From: Desulfobulbaceae bacterium
GTDB taxonomy: Bacteria > Desulfobacterota > Desulfobulbia > Desulfobulbales > Desulfobulbaceae
Direction: 5' to 3'
DNA length: 42,128 nt
NCBI GenBank assembly: GCA_024763055.1
Contig: JANTGH010000015.1
Location: 1-42,128 of the forward strand
Below the pieces are notes generated by a model. It had not been told where the DNA came from. It searched no databases and saw only the letters and a list, made by a program, of their open reading frames with translations. The position numbers and the translations under genes are program-made. How positions within the stretch are numbered: the first letter of the stretch is position 1; each line of letters begins with the position of its first letter. Positions 7,936 through 17,217 of this stretch are shown in pieces.

Positions 7936-8313
7936 CTACTTCCCAAGCAGGGTGTTCAGTTTTCCTTCAATAGTCTTCTGATCCAGAAAACCGGCATGAC
8001 GCCAGACCTCTTTGCCCGATGTATCAAAAAACACCTGGGTCGGAATGGCACGGATGTTAAATTTTCTGGCCATCTCCCGGTCTTTCATAACATCCACAAA
8101 CAGGATGGCCGCCCTGCCCTTGTATTCTTTGGTCAGGTTTTCCAGCACCGGTTCCATCATCTTGCAGGGAATGCAGGAAGTGGAGCCAAGATCCACCATG
8201 GTCACCGTGTCCTTGACCGGAATTTCCGGCTCACCCCAAGCCGTCTGCAGAAAGCAGAAGGAGAGAAGGAAAGTTGCCACGAGGACAAAGGGTTTCAACG
8301 TATTCGTCTTCAT
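7936..8313 (-). CDS. Periplasmic thioredoxin-like protein
   Basis: 125 residues with an N-terminal signal sequence (FVLVATFLLSFCFLQTAWG) and a thioredoxin fold containing the active site STSCIPCKMMEP near residue 45 and the cis-Pro loop IRAIPTQVFF near residue 88. AGGAG lies 5 nt upstream of the ATG. Directly followed by ccdA, it would accept electrons from CcdA and reduce periplasmic disulfides, for example in apocytochromes. It is preceded by its own promoter candidate, so this three-gene unit may be expressed independently of the cytochrome operon upstream. Confidence 0.9.
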   Translation of the reverse strand: MKTNTLKPFVLVATFLLSFCFLQTAWGEPEIPVKDTVTMVDLGSTSCIPCKMMEPVLENLTKEYKGRAAILFVDVMKDREMARKFNIRAIPTQVFFDTSGKEVWRHAGFLDQKTIEGKLNTLLGK

Positions 8314-8333
8314 ACATACTCCTGACAGGATAG

Positions 8334-8356
8334 ATTATACATCGCTTATGTGATGT
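8334..8356 (-). promoter_or_regulatory. Promoter -10 overlapping a palindrome, thioredoxin operon
   Basis: On the minus strand TATAAT (8334-8339) lies about 20 nt before the thioredoxin ATG and is overlapped by the inverted repeat ACATC-N8-GATGT (8339-8343/8352-8356). No good -35 is seen at the correct distance, so activation or an operator function for the palindrome is plausible. Confidence 0.45.
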
Positions 8357-8366
8357 CATAGAATGG

Positions 8367-8400
8367 TTGTTTTTCAACAAAATTTGTTTTTCGACAAAAC
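8367..8400. repeat. Two 17-bp direct repeats upstream of thioredoxin operon
   Basis: TTGTTTTTCAACAAAAT (8367-8383) is followed directly by TTGTTTTTCGACAAAAC (8384-8400); 15 of 17 bases agree. Each unit is itself a small inverted repeat (TTGT/ACAA). The pair lies between the DUF1566 stop and the thioredoxin promoter, where it could bind a regulator or help terminate the upstream transcript. Confidence 0.55.
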
Positions 8401-8408
8401 GAAAAAAT

Positions 8409-8864
8409 CTATTTTTGATCTTTTGTGCTGCGCACCAACCGGACATAGCCCTTGTCCTTGACCACCAGATTGTAATCACCTCGACAAAAGCATTCAAGTT
8501 CAAGCCGGGCCGGCACAAGGCCTTTTTTTTCATCAATAAGCCAGTACTTGCTCTTTAATTTGGGAAAATGACAGTCCTCATTCCCCTGGATGGCAACCAG
8601 GCCGCGGAGCTCGCAGCTCTCCCTGGTGGTGGGCAGACGCCAGTCGTCATAACCGCCGAGTTTAACACCGGCCACATACTTTTTCACCGCAGCCAAATCA
8701 GAAAAACGTTTGCCCTTGTCGATCTGCCACATCAGGCCGGTTGTTTTGTCCAGGCAGATGCCGTTGCCCAGGTTCTGCAATGACCCTGCCAGTGCCTTAC
8801 TGCCGGACAGTCCAAGAATACAGATCGCCAGGATACAGAAAATCTGCCAAAATCGTCCATGCAT
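8409..8864 (-). CDS. Exported DUF1566 (Lcl C-terminal-like) protein
   Basis: 151 residues. A signal peptide (IFCILAICILGLSGSKALAG) is followed by the DUF1566 pattern: NGICLDKTTGLMWQIDKGKRF, GGYDDWRLPTTRESCELRGLV and a C-terminal FCRGDYNLVVKDKGYVRLVR. Proteins of this family are exported and resemble C-type-lectin-like folds found in adhesins and the Legionella Lcl protein; no enzymatic role is established. A strong AAAAGGAGG lies just upstream of the ATG. It follows the octaheme cytochrome by 115 bp on the same strand and so may be an accessory surface or periplasmic partner. Four Cys in the mature part could form disulfides, which would suit the thioredoxin gene downstream. Confidence 0.85.
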   Translation of the reverse strand: MHGRFWQIFCILAICILGLSGSKALAGSLQNLGNGICLDKTTGLMWQIDKGKRFSDLAAVKKYVAGVKLGGYDDWRLPTTRESCELRGLVAIQGNEDCHFPKLKSKYWLIDEKKGLVPARLELECFCRGDYNLVVKDKGYVRLVRSTKDQK

Positions 8865-8902
8865 GCTTCCTCCTTTTCCGCCGGGGCGGGATGATGAACA
8901 AT

Positions 8903-8932
8903 GACCGGCAGCAGGCTTATCCCGCGCCGGTC
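8903..8932 (-). other. Hairpin between cytochrome and DUF1566 genes
   Basis: GACCGGC and GCCGGTC (8903-8909 and 8926-8932) form a perfect 7-bp stem with a 16-base loop. There is no T tract, so a processing or attenuation role is more likely than intrinsic termination. Confidence 0.35.
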
Positions 8933-8979
8933 TATTGAGAATGGCTCTATGACCATCATTTTTTTTCCGAATGCCTTCC

Positions 8980-11490
8980 TTATTTATTTATAGAGCACAG
9001 TAACCGGGTAAGCAACCCGAATACAGCCAGGGCGACCAGCGAAACAGCGCCGATATCATGCAGGGTGAAGACAATCTGTCGCAGATCCATGGACTCTGCA
9101 AAAAGGAGAATACTCCCTGTTGTTGCCATAAAGACAATGCCGATAACACCGAGGACAAAAAGCAGAGATCTACTCCCCTGCCCCCTGATAATCATCAACA
9201 CCACTGCCAATACCATGAGAATGGCCACGGCCTTATGGATATTTCCCAGCACTCCGATCACCTCCGAAGAAAGAAGGTCGCCGCCTAAAAGAATGATTGC
9301 CGGACCAAGAATGGCAACACCGAGAATGGCCAACATATGGCGCATGGCTGGATCGGTCGTCAAGGTAGAGCAGGAACCCGGGACAATGGAAATACCGGGA
9401 ACAAGCAAAATAACGACAAACAGGGTACCGGCGGCAAGAAGGCCGTAGAAGAGAACAGGTTCCAGGACCTGGTGGCGCAAGGCCCCCATGGTAACACCAA
9501 GATTCGACAACCCGAGAAGATGGGCATTGCTTATCCAGGAGCTGTGGGCATCATCGCCGACAAAGGGTTTGGCCATGACCGGGCGGTGCCAGAATGGAGA
9601 GCTGTTGCTGTGGCAGTCGGTACAGCCTCCGGCGCCAAGGGCGCTGTCGGCGGGAGCAATATCGTGGCTCAGTTTAAAGACCGAAGAATACGGAGTATAC
9701 TGCCACGGCTCCGGCCGAAACTTCAGGGGTTGCCAGTTCGTGCCGTCAAGGGTGTAGGTGTCGCCTGATACCAGGGCAATATTTTTTCCGTCCAGAGGTT
9801 CATTCTGTTGTATCAGGTAGGTTGTCACCGTTTGCAGGAGCGCCTGTATTTCCTCCGGCCGGTTGGCCTCGGGAGCGCCGTCTTTATTATCATCCTTGAT
9901 GATATTCAGTTCCGGCCATACCTTACCGGGATTCTTCCGGTGGCCGGCCCACATTTTATACAAATCTTTCATGTAGGGCTGTCCGGTAATGGTACCGGCA
10001 TCATCCATGATGGCAATCCAGATACTGTCGATCCGGTTCAGGGGATATATTTTCCCCTTGTACCAGGCCCTGACGGGACTGAAAAGATGGAGAGGCTGTC
10101 GTTCAACAGTAAAGGTGCTTGCCTCACCATACAGGTTCCATGGTTTCATTTCCGGGCCATAAAAGGTCCAGATGCGTTTTCCCGGCACTGAAATCCTGGG
10201 AACATCATTGAACACGGTACTGTCCTGCATCAACGCGGCTTTCACCTGGCGTTGCGGTACGTGGCAGGTAAGACAGGCGATTTTTTGCAGATGGATCGGC
10301 GGTAATCCTTTATGAGTGGCGATCTTGGTGCGCAGTTCGCCCCGGAAGTGGCAATCCTCACAGGTACGCAGGGAGTTATCAAGATCATTGCGCACCAGGC
10401 CGGTGGGGTCGTCTCCCTTGCCGATTTGATGCATTTCTCTGCCGGCAATACGTTCGTCCAAAGCCTTGCGACCTGCAACATGACAATCCACACACTTGAG
10501 TCCGGCCCGAAAATGGACATCGGTACGAAAATTATACGAGGCTCCTTTTTTCTTCCAGTCCGGTTCCCGATGACAGTGGAGGCAGTTTTCGGTTGGAATT
10601 TCCCGGACCATGGGCAGGGCGACCTTGCCATCGGATCGAAACATGGAGAGATTGTATGTAAGCTTTGGCTTTTCATGGCGGGCAACACTGCCCGTCACGG
10701 TGGCAAAACCCGCCCCGGCGGTGGCCGCCCATCTGAAGTTCAGGGCCTTTACCTGTTTTTTGCGAAGACCATATCCATATTCCGGCATGTGGCACATAAG
10801 ACAGTCGGCCTCAAGCACGCCGCTTTCCGCCCAGCCGGCCTTGTAATAGTCGCCGTCAAAGTTGTTGTCGCCACCGGAGATTATGTTGTTTTTCGGGTCG
10901 GCGGCAAAGAGGTCGTACCGTTTGCCGTTGCGGTCATACTCCGCCGGACCGCCACCGGGATGACAACCGCCACAGGTCTGAACAAAGGTATAGGAGGTCA
11001 GGTCGATGGCCCGACCATTGCTGTTTGCCTTTTTCTCCAACTGGCGATAATTAGGGGCAGCGCTTCAGTATCGTCCTCCATACTGGCCCGGTGTCCGCAT
11101 CCAGGGATAGAGAGCGGCGAGTTCAGGTGAGAGTTTCTCATCCTTTCCCTGCTGAAAATGATAGCCGCTGGTAATCCGCTGATAATCATGGCATAGGCCG
11201 CAGGTTCTCTTCGGGCTGTAGGGTTGTTGTACGTTGACTCCATGCACCGGATCAATCATCCGGCCCTGTTCATCGTGCAGGAAAAAGGGTGGACAGACCG
11301 ACATGAAATCCCGCCGGGCAAGTTCCGCCGCAGAACGCTCGCTCACCTTGGCATGGAACCCCTGGGGAGAAGAGGCGGCCCTTACCGCCCCCGGTATGAT
11401 CGAAATCGAAATCAACAACAGAAGCAGGCCCGGGTGGAGAAAACGGGTGCGGCCTTGCAGAAATCTTCTTTTCTTTCCAAAATTTTTCAT
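8980..11490 (-). CDS. Octaheme membrane cytochrome c, probable selenoprotein (in-frame UGA)
   Basis: Read through one TGA at 11065-11067, this gives 836 residues. ATG 11490 follows GGAGGT by 6 nt and begins a signal anchor (LLLLLISISIIPGAVRA). CXXCH heme motifs start near residues 97, 173, 230, 303, 333, 377, 406 and 623; the UGA is codon 142, between hemes 1 and 2, in the context GQYGGRY-U-SAAPNYRQ. From about residue 675 to 830 several hydrophobic helices anchor the protein. Without the UGA the first heme and the export signal would be separated from the other seven, so one protein is implied. A SECIS-like hairpin follows the UGA. The gene starts 54 bp after the RND pump stop on the same strand. 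A periplasmic electron-transfer role is inferred; the substrate is unknown. A nonsense mutation is the main alternative. Confidence 0.7.
11028..11055 (-). promoter_or_regulatory. Candidate bacterial SECIS element
   Basis: Counting from the base after UGA, bases 10-12 CCU pair with 35-37 AGG, 15-16 UU with 33-34 AA, 18-19 UC with 30-31 GA, and 21-22 CC with 27-28 GG, closing a loop AGUU at 23-26. There are two 1x1 mismatches and one 2-base bulge. The apical loop begins 22 nt after the UGA and has G in its second position. This fits the published consensus for bacterial SECIS elements (G in the first two loop bases, loop about 16-37 nt from UGA). The pairing was done by hand. Confidence 0.55.
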
Positions 11491-11543
11491 ACCATTACCT
11501 CCAGAATAAAAAATAGATCCTTCCATCAACAGGATACAGTCCC

Positions 11544-14500
11544 TTATGATATATTATGATGAAACCAGGAGTTGACGCGTAAGCGGCCGCTTTCCAGAAC
11601 ATGAAAGAGTACCGGAACCACCAGCAGGGTCAGGAAGGTGCCCACCACCAGCCCGCCGATGGCGACCACGGCCATAGGTGAGAGTCGTTCAATCCCGACC
11701 GCCCATTCCAGAGCAATGGGGATCATTCCCACCGCCGAGGCTCCTGCGGTCATCAGGATAGGCCGAACTCTGTGCCTGACCGCATCAAGCAAGGCCTCCC
11801 GCAAATCAAGACCCTGACGCATGCCCACCTTGGTAAAATCGACCAGCAGGATACCGTTATTGACCACGATCCCCATCAGGAGAATAAAGCCCATGAACGA
11901 GGGCATACAACCGTGTTTTCCGGCCAGCATCATAGCCCAGGCCGCGCCGATGACCGCCAGCGGCAGGCTGATCATGATAGCCAGGGGATCAAGAAAGGAT
12001 CTGAAGGTGATGGCCAGCATCAGAAAGAGAAAAGCGAGCCCCAGGGCCAGGGATTTGCCCAGCCGTTTGAACGATTCGTTCATCTGTTTGATCTCACCCT
12101 CATAACTTAAACTGTAGCCCCGGGGTAGTTTGAGATCGGCCAGGGCCTTTTTGACGTTTTCATGGAGGTGGGTGACAGCGATGTCACCGCGGTATCCGAG
12201 CACATCGACGGTTGGCAGCAGCCGCTGATGGGTCTCGGCAGTTGGAACATAGGCGGTTTGCAGGGTAGCCAGCGCGGTCAGGGGGATGGTCTTGCCGTTC
12301 CTGGCTCTGACCGGGATGGCCTGCAGCTGTTCCATCCCCGAGCGCTGCTGCAACTGATATCGGACTCGGACAGGAATGGGGTTTTCACCGTTAATCCGTA
12401 GCACACTTCCAGGTATCCCGCCCACGGCAGCGGCCACCTGACGGGCAACGTCCCCGGCAGTCAGGCCGTACAATCTGGCTCTGGCCGGATCGACATCAAG
12501 ATTAATTCGTGTCGACATGCCCTGCCAGCTCCGTTCCGTACCGGTCAATCCCCGCACCTTCTGCAATCGAACCAGGATTTCATCGGCCAAACTATCTAAG
12601 ACCGAGGTATCCGGGCCGGTAATCATCACATCTACGGTTGAGCGGATTGATGAAAGCGGTGTTGAGCCGAAAACCGTCACATTGGAGGCAATGAGGCCGG
12701 GGATTTTTTTCAGGCGGGTACGAATGCCACGGTTAATGTCATAAATGGTCCGATCACGCTGGTACCTATCCACCATATTGACGGTGACTGTTCCCTGTTG
12801 CAGCAGCCGGGAAGCGCCAAATGATTTCACTCCCGGCTCGGATCCGATCACGGTCGACATGTAGAGCATCCATTTCTCAGGCACCTCGGCCTTGATTGCC
12901 TTCTCCACCTGCTCGGCAACCCGCTTCATTGCATCGTCATCAACATTGGGCTGGGTCTCAAAATCGACCGAAATAACGCCGGTATCCATCAGCGGCATCA
13001 ACTCCTTGCCAAGCATGGGCATCTGACGGGCGGAAAAGACAAACAAGCCGGCCATAACCAGCAGAACAAGCAGCCTATGGGTCAGTCCCCAGTCAACCAT
13101 GGCTATATAGGCCTGGCGCAACGGATTGAGGACAAAACGCTCAAAAGGGCTGAGCAGGCGGGCAATGGGATCGGGTGCGCCCGGCTTGAGCAGCCAGGGA
13201 ACCAGCAGTGGAATGATTGTCACCGAGACGATAAGTGAGGACGCCAGCGATACGGCAAGGACAACGGACAAGGGTCTCAGGGTGTTCTGAACATAACCGC
13301 CGATAAACATAATCGGGATCAGGACAATGATAACACTCAAGGTGCCTGCGGTATCTGCCAGAAGGATTTCCGAAGTGCCCTGGGCCGCAACCTTGAGACC
13401 GCCCTGGCCGGTGGCCCGGATATGACGCTCGATATTTTCAATGACCACAATGGCATCATCAGTCAACAGTCCCACGGCAATGATGATGGCGGTCAGGGTC
13501 ACCATATTGAACTCAAAACCCAGCAGTTTCATGAAGGCAAAGGTGAGTACATAGGTGAAGGGCAGAGACATGGCAGTGATTAAGGATGCACGGGTATTCC
13601 CCAAAAAGAGGAGGATAACACAAAGGGTCATGATGACCGCATCCCGCAGGGAACTGAGCATATTGTCCACGGTCAGGTCAATGAGCCTGCCCTGGGTATC
13701 GGTAACCTCCATGTGAAGCATGGAAAAATCTTTTTTTATCTTAGGGAGTTGTTTCTGGATCTCGGCGATAACCTCGCGGGCATGGCCGTTTTCGCTGCGA
13801 AGCAGGGAAACCGCAACCGCAGGCTTGCCATTGCCCCGGTAGAAAGAAGTCGCGTCCGACCTGCCCCACCCGACCGTGCCGAGATCATCGACCCGAACGT
13901 ATGTGCCATGGGTCACCGGCACCATGATAGCGCCAATTTCGGTAGGCCCAATAGCCAACGCCTCCGCCGTCAACAGGTAACGATTCCCCTGACGATGGAC
14001 AAGGCCGGTGGGAATGGAAACATTGGAACCGACCAGAGCGCCCGCCACCTCGGCAGGGGTCAGGCCATGGGCCTCAAGTTTATTGCGATCAAGATCAACG
14101 GAGACCTCAATGCGATCCCCGCCGAATACTTCGGCCTCTGCCACTCCGGGAATTCCCAACAGTTGATCCCGCAGCTGATTTTCGGCCAATCGGCGAAGCC
14201 GGGCCAAATCAAGATGGACACCGGGTGCCGAGGTCAGCCCTAAAACCATCAGGGGACGGGCCGCATCAGTGATCTTGAAAATAAGAGAGTCCTTGACCCC
14301 GGCCGGAAGCATACTCTGTACCCGGCGCAGTTCGGTGATCACCTTGGTGGCCGCCATATCAATGTCATTGCCGTATTCAAACTCCACCTGGACGGCTGAA
14401 ACCTCATCCTTTGAGGTGGAGGTCACCCGCCGCACCCCGTCAATGGCGGTTAATCGTACCTCGATGGGATGGGTCACATCCGTAGCCACATCATTGGCGA

Positions 14501-14663
14501 CTGCTCCGGGCCAGGGAGTCACCACCGAGACCACCGGCCGGTTGGTGTCCGGAAAAAGATTCATGGGCAGGGTCGCATAGGCCAGCAGGCCCGCCACCAC
14601 CCCGACCAGGACAACAGCGATAATGGCATGGGGATAGCGGAGAAAACGTTCCATCGGGCTCAT
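11544..14663 (-). CDS. RND efflux permease (AcrB/HAE-type)
   Basis: A 1039-residue inner-membrane transporter of standard RND length, with TM1 at residues 10-32 and large periplasmic loops after TM1 and TM7. The TM4 motif GLLTDDAIVVIENIERH carries the paired Asp of the proton relay, as in hydrophobe/amphiphile exporters. The second half repeats the plan (FGSTPLSSIRS, YGLTAGDVARQVAAAVGG, GIVVNNGILLVDFTKVG). Its ATG overlaps the stop of the membrane fusion gene (ATGA), showing translational coupling. With the MFP and TolC-like proteins it forms a tripartite pump across both membranes. The neighbouring thiol-redox and cytochrome genes hint at a metal(loid) or redox-active substrate, but the sequence alone does not identify it. 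Confidence 0.93.
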   Translation of the reverse strand: MSPMERFLRYPHAIIAVVLVGVVAGLLAYATLPMNLFPDTNRPVVSVVTPWPGAVANDVATDVTHPIEVRLTAIDGVRRVTSTSKDEVSAVQVEFEYGNDIDMAATKVITELRRVQSMLPAGVKDSLIFKITDAARPLMVLGLTSAPGVHLDLARLRRLAENQLRDQLLGIPGVAEAEVFGGDRIEVSVDLDRNKLEAHGLTPAEVAGALVGSNVSIPTGLVHRQGNRYLLTAEALAIGPTEIGAIMVPVTHGTYVRVDDLGTVGWGRSDATSFYRGNGKPAVAVSLLRSENGHAREVIAEIQKQLPKIKKDFSMLHMEVTDTQGRLIDLTVDNMLSSLRDAVIMTLCVILLFLGNTRASLITAMSLPFTYVLTFAFMKLLGFEFNMVTLTAIIIAVGLLTDDAIVVIENIERHIRATGQGGLKVAAQGTSEILLADTAGTLSVIIVLIPIMFIGGYVQNTLRPLSVVLAVSLASSLIVSVTIIPLLVPWLLKPGAPDPIARLLSPFERFVLNPLRQAYIAMVDWGLTHRLLVLLVMAGLFVFSARQMPMLGKELMPLMDTGVISVDFETQPNVDDDAMKRVAEQVEKAIKAEVPEKWMLYMSTVIGSEPGVKSFGASRLLQQGTVTVNMVDRYQRDRTIYDINRGIRTRLKKIPGLIASNVTVFGSTPLSSIRSTVDVMITGPDTSVLDSLADEILVRLQKVRGLTGTERSWQGMSTRINLDVDPARARLYGLTAGDVARQVAAAVGGIPGSVLRINGENPIPVRVRYQLQQRSGMEQLQAIPVRARNGKTIPLTALATLQTAYVPTAETHQRLLPTVDVLGYRGDIAVTHLHENVKKALADLKLPRGYSLSYEGEIKQMNESFKRLGKSLALGLAFLFLMLAITFRSFLDPLAIMISLPLAVIGAAWAMMLAGKHGCMPSFMGFILLMGIVVNNGILLVDFTKVGMRQGLDLREALLDAVRHRVRPILMTAGASAVGMIPIALEWAVGIERLSPMAVVAIGGLVVGTFLTLLVVPVLFHVLESGRLRVNSWFHHNIS

Positions 14664-15805
14664 GGCAACTCTCCAGGGGCAACGGTGACGGCATCACCAT
14701 CATGCAGCTGCAGAAGGACGCTTTCATGGGCAATGACAACACGGTCGCCTACCTTGAGTGCGCCGGTTACGGCAATGGCGTCATGACCGCGCAACCGCAC
14801 CTGCACATCGACCATTTTCAGGCTATTTTTTGTCTTTTTCTTATCTTCCTGAACAATGGTAAAAACACGGCACTGTGCATCGCCCTCCCCGCAGAGCAGG
14901 CTGCCGTAAGACACCCGGAACCCGTCCGTGACCCGGCGCAGGATTATTCGCGCATCAATGCGGGAACCACTGGGCAGGTCAAAGGGAATGGCATCGACAT
15001 CGGCTTCCACAAAACCAAACGCCCTGGCGTCAACAGAGGGAAAAATACGGCTGACCTGCACGGTCATCCGCTGGTCACCAAAGGAAAGCACGACAGGGGC
15101 GCCGGGACGAACCTGATGGAGAATGGACTGGGGCAGTTCTACCCGAACCAGAGCGCCACCGGCAGCAGTAATTCTATTTAAGGGATGGCCGGGGACACAC
15201 ATATCGCCGGGTTCGGCCAGACGGGCGGCAATGATACCATTGACCGGACTTTTGATAACACCATACTCTTTTTCCACTTCCAGAGAACCTGTCTGATGCT
15301 CAAGCGAGGCAACCTTCTGTTTGGCAGCCACGGCAGCAGTCCGTCTGGCATCAACAGCGGAAGCGCTGCTGCCGCCATCCTTGAACAGCTTTTCTTCCCG
15401 CACCAGTTCATGACCGGTGCGGGTTGCCTCGGCGCGGGCCGCTATAAGCTGGGCTTGAAGGGAATGAATTTTTTTTTCAATCTCGCTGGTATCAATACGC
15501 ACCAGCAGGTCGCCTTTTTTTACGGCCACACCTTCACGCGGTCCCATTTCAAGTATCCGGCCCGTAATTCTGGCCATGATGGTCACCGGCTGACGACTGG
15601 CAATCTTTGCCAGGGCGGGAAAACCTGAAGTCACCGGTTCATCGGTTACAGTGGCAACATGTAAAGCCCAGGGCGCAAGGGTCTCTTTCGGCACATGGGC
15701 AACCTGCAAGGCTCTTCGCTTATGAAGAATAACTGCCCCGGTAGCCGGAATCAAAACGACGAGAAACAGTATTAGATAGGTTAAAAATTTTTTCCTGGTG
15801 ACCAT
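14660..15805 (-). CDS. RND periplasmic adaptor (membrane fusion protein)
   Basis: 381 residues with an N-terminal membrane anchor (FLTYLILFLVVLIPATGAVIL) and the MFP/HlyD arrangement. A lipoyl half-motif IMARITGRILEMGPREGVAV-KKGDLLVRID is followed by a helical hairpin (residues about 110-170, HSLQAQLIAARAEATRTGHE onward), the second lipoyl half SPVNGIIAARLAEPGD, then beta-barrel and membrane-proximal domains. It links the RND pump to the outer-membrane channel. AAAAAGGAG lies just upstream of the ATG. It is transcribed between the TolC-like gene and the pump. A GEGDAQCRVF insert near residue 305 contains a Cys; its meaning is unknown. Confidence 0.92.
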   Translation of the reverse strand: MVTRKKFLTYLILFLVVLIPATGAVILHKRRALQVAHVPKETLAPWALHVATVTDEPVTSGFPALAKIASRQPVTIMARITGRILEMGPREGVAVKKGDLLVRIDTSEIEKKIHSLQAQLIAARAEATRTGHELVREEKLFKDGGSSASAVDARRTAAVAAKQKVASLEHQTGSLEVEKEYGVIKSPVNGIIAARLAEPGDMCVPGHPLNRITAAGGALVRVELPQSILHQVRPGAPVVLSFGDQRMTVQVSRIFPSVDARAFGFVEADVDAIPFDLPSGSRIDARIILRRVTDGFRVSYGSLLCGEGDAQCRVFTIVQEDKKKTKNSLKMVDVQVRLRGHDAIAVTGALKVGDRVVIAHESVLLQLHDGDAVTVAPGELP

Positions 15806-15850
15806 GAAGGCTCCTTTTTATTTAAAAAAATCTTATTCCGGAAAACAGGC

Positions 15851-17197
15851 TTAAGGGGTTGCGGCAGACTTTTGATAGGCATAAGGTTCCAGTCCGAGCG
15901 CACGTCTGACATGATCTCCGGCCTGCCACCAACTGGTCAGGGCAAGGACCTTATTTGATCTGGCCGAGGCCAGCGCGGCTTCGGCATCCACCAGATCAGC
16001 TGCCGAGAGCCGACCTTCGGTAAAACGGTCGGATTGAATCCGTTCTGTTTCCCGGGCTGCCGTGACAGAGGCAATTGCCGCCTGATAGCCGACCCGGGCC
16101 GCCTGCCAGTCCGCCTGGGCCGCAACAACTTCCGCCCTGGCCTGGTTTTGGAGCGCGGCCAGATCATGCCTGAGCGCCAGACGGTTGGACCGGGCCTCTT
16201 CAACCGCGGCCCTGCGGCCACCGCCATCCCAGAGTGGAACCTGCAGGGTGGCAAACAGGGCCCAGGTATCATCACCTTCGCCATTGAACCCCTGATTTCG
16301 CAGCCAGGAGCCGGAAAGACCCAGAGCCGGCAGACGGTCGGCAAAGGCAGCCTGCACCCTGGCATCGGCGGCTTCGCCCTTTGATTGGACAACCTGAATA
16401 TCCGGCCGATTGTCAATTTTTCCGGCCTGGGCGCTGAAAGCGCCCGGTTTGTCAGCAACAGGAGCAACCGGCTCGGAAAAAGAAGGCACGCCCATAAGCG
16501 ATGCCAGCCGAGCCCTGATACCCTGTTCATTGCCGGTCAGGGCGGCCAGTTTTCCTTTCACTGCCTCCTGATCGGCAACCAGGCGCAATTTTTCCACCGG
16601 CGCCACCCTGCCGGCACCAATGGCAACCGTGACAACCTTGATATGAGCGATCAGTGCCTCAATCTGCTTGTGCAGAGCCTCTTCAAGGCCCTTAAGTCCT
16701 TCAAGGTTATGATAAAGATCGGCTGCCAAGTGCAGCACATGGAGACGGACATTTCCCTCTCCGGCCAGGACCGCGGCAAGTTCCTTATCCGCCGCTTTTA
16801 CCCGGGCCGTAATCCGTCCATTGATATCAAGCGGCAGACGACCGCTGACTCCGTAGCCGATCTGATTATCATCAAAGAGTTCAGCCCGCATATTGACGGG
16901 AAAGGTCATAGGATTGATCAACCGGTCATCATCATAGTTACTGCTCTTTGCCAGGGCGTCAATCTCACCGAAATAGCTGCTTTTTTCTTTCTTCAGAGCT
17001 GACTGCTGCGCCTTTGTCCGCGCATGGGCCGCCTGCAGGGCCGGTGTGTTCTTTTCCACCTGCAGCAGGATATCACTCAGATTCCGTGCCTGAAGCGACG
17101 CGGAAAAACCCAGAAATAACAGGCAAAAAAGCAGCGCCGCTCCAGCTCCTCTCGACACGCTCCGGTATGACGAAGTTTTGTCGATTTTTTTCACGGC
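15851..17197 (-). CDS. TolC family outer membrane efflux protein
   Basis: About 448 residues. After the signal peptide (AALLFCLLFLGFSASLQA) come two related OEP halves with long helices typical of TolC: LSDILLQVEKNTPALQAAHA, then NRPDIQVVQSKGEAADARVQ and a final coiled region RFTEGRLSAADLVDAEAALA. The ATG at 17197 is chosen because it directly precedes the signal peptide; the frame extends upstream without a better start, and no clear Shine-Dalgarno is seen. It lies 20 bp after a small thioredoxin-like gene and 45 bp before the MFP gene, so all three pump components and the thioredoxin appear to be in one transcript. Confidence 0.9.
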   Translation of the reverse strand, partial: AVKKIDKTSSYRSVSRGAGAALLFCLLFLGFSASLQARNLSDILLQVEKNTPALQAAHARTKAQQSALKKEKSSYFGEIDALAKSSNYDDDRLINPMTFPVNMRAELFDDNQIGYGVSGRLPLDINGRITARVKAADKELAAVLAGEGNVRLHVLHLAADLYHNLEGLKGLEEALHKQIEALIAHIKVVTVAIGAGRVAPVEKLRLVADQEAVKGKLAALTGNEQGIRARLASLMGVPSFSEPVAPVADKPGAFSAQAGKIDNRPDIQVVQSKGEAADARVQAAFADRLPALGLSGSWLRNQGFNGEGDDTWALFATLQVPLWDGGGRRAAVEEARSNRLALRHDLAALQNQARAEVVAAQADWQAARVGYQAAIASVTAARETERIQSDRFTEGRLSAADLVDAEAALASARSNKVLALTSWWQAGDHVRRALGLEPYAYQKSAATP

Positions 17198-17217
17198 CAT
17201 GCGACAATTGTATCGAT

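Noticed and set aside
11065-11529. Two separate cytochrome genes instead of one with UGA
   Set aside because: The downstream part has no signal peptide and only a TTG without a ribosome binding site; frame and heme pattern continue across the UGA.
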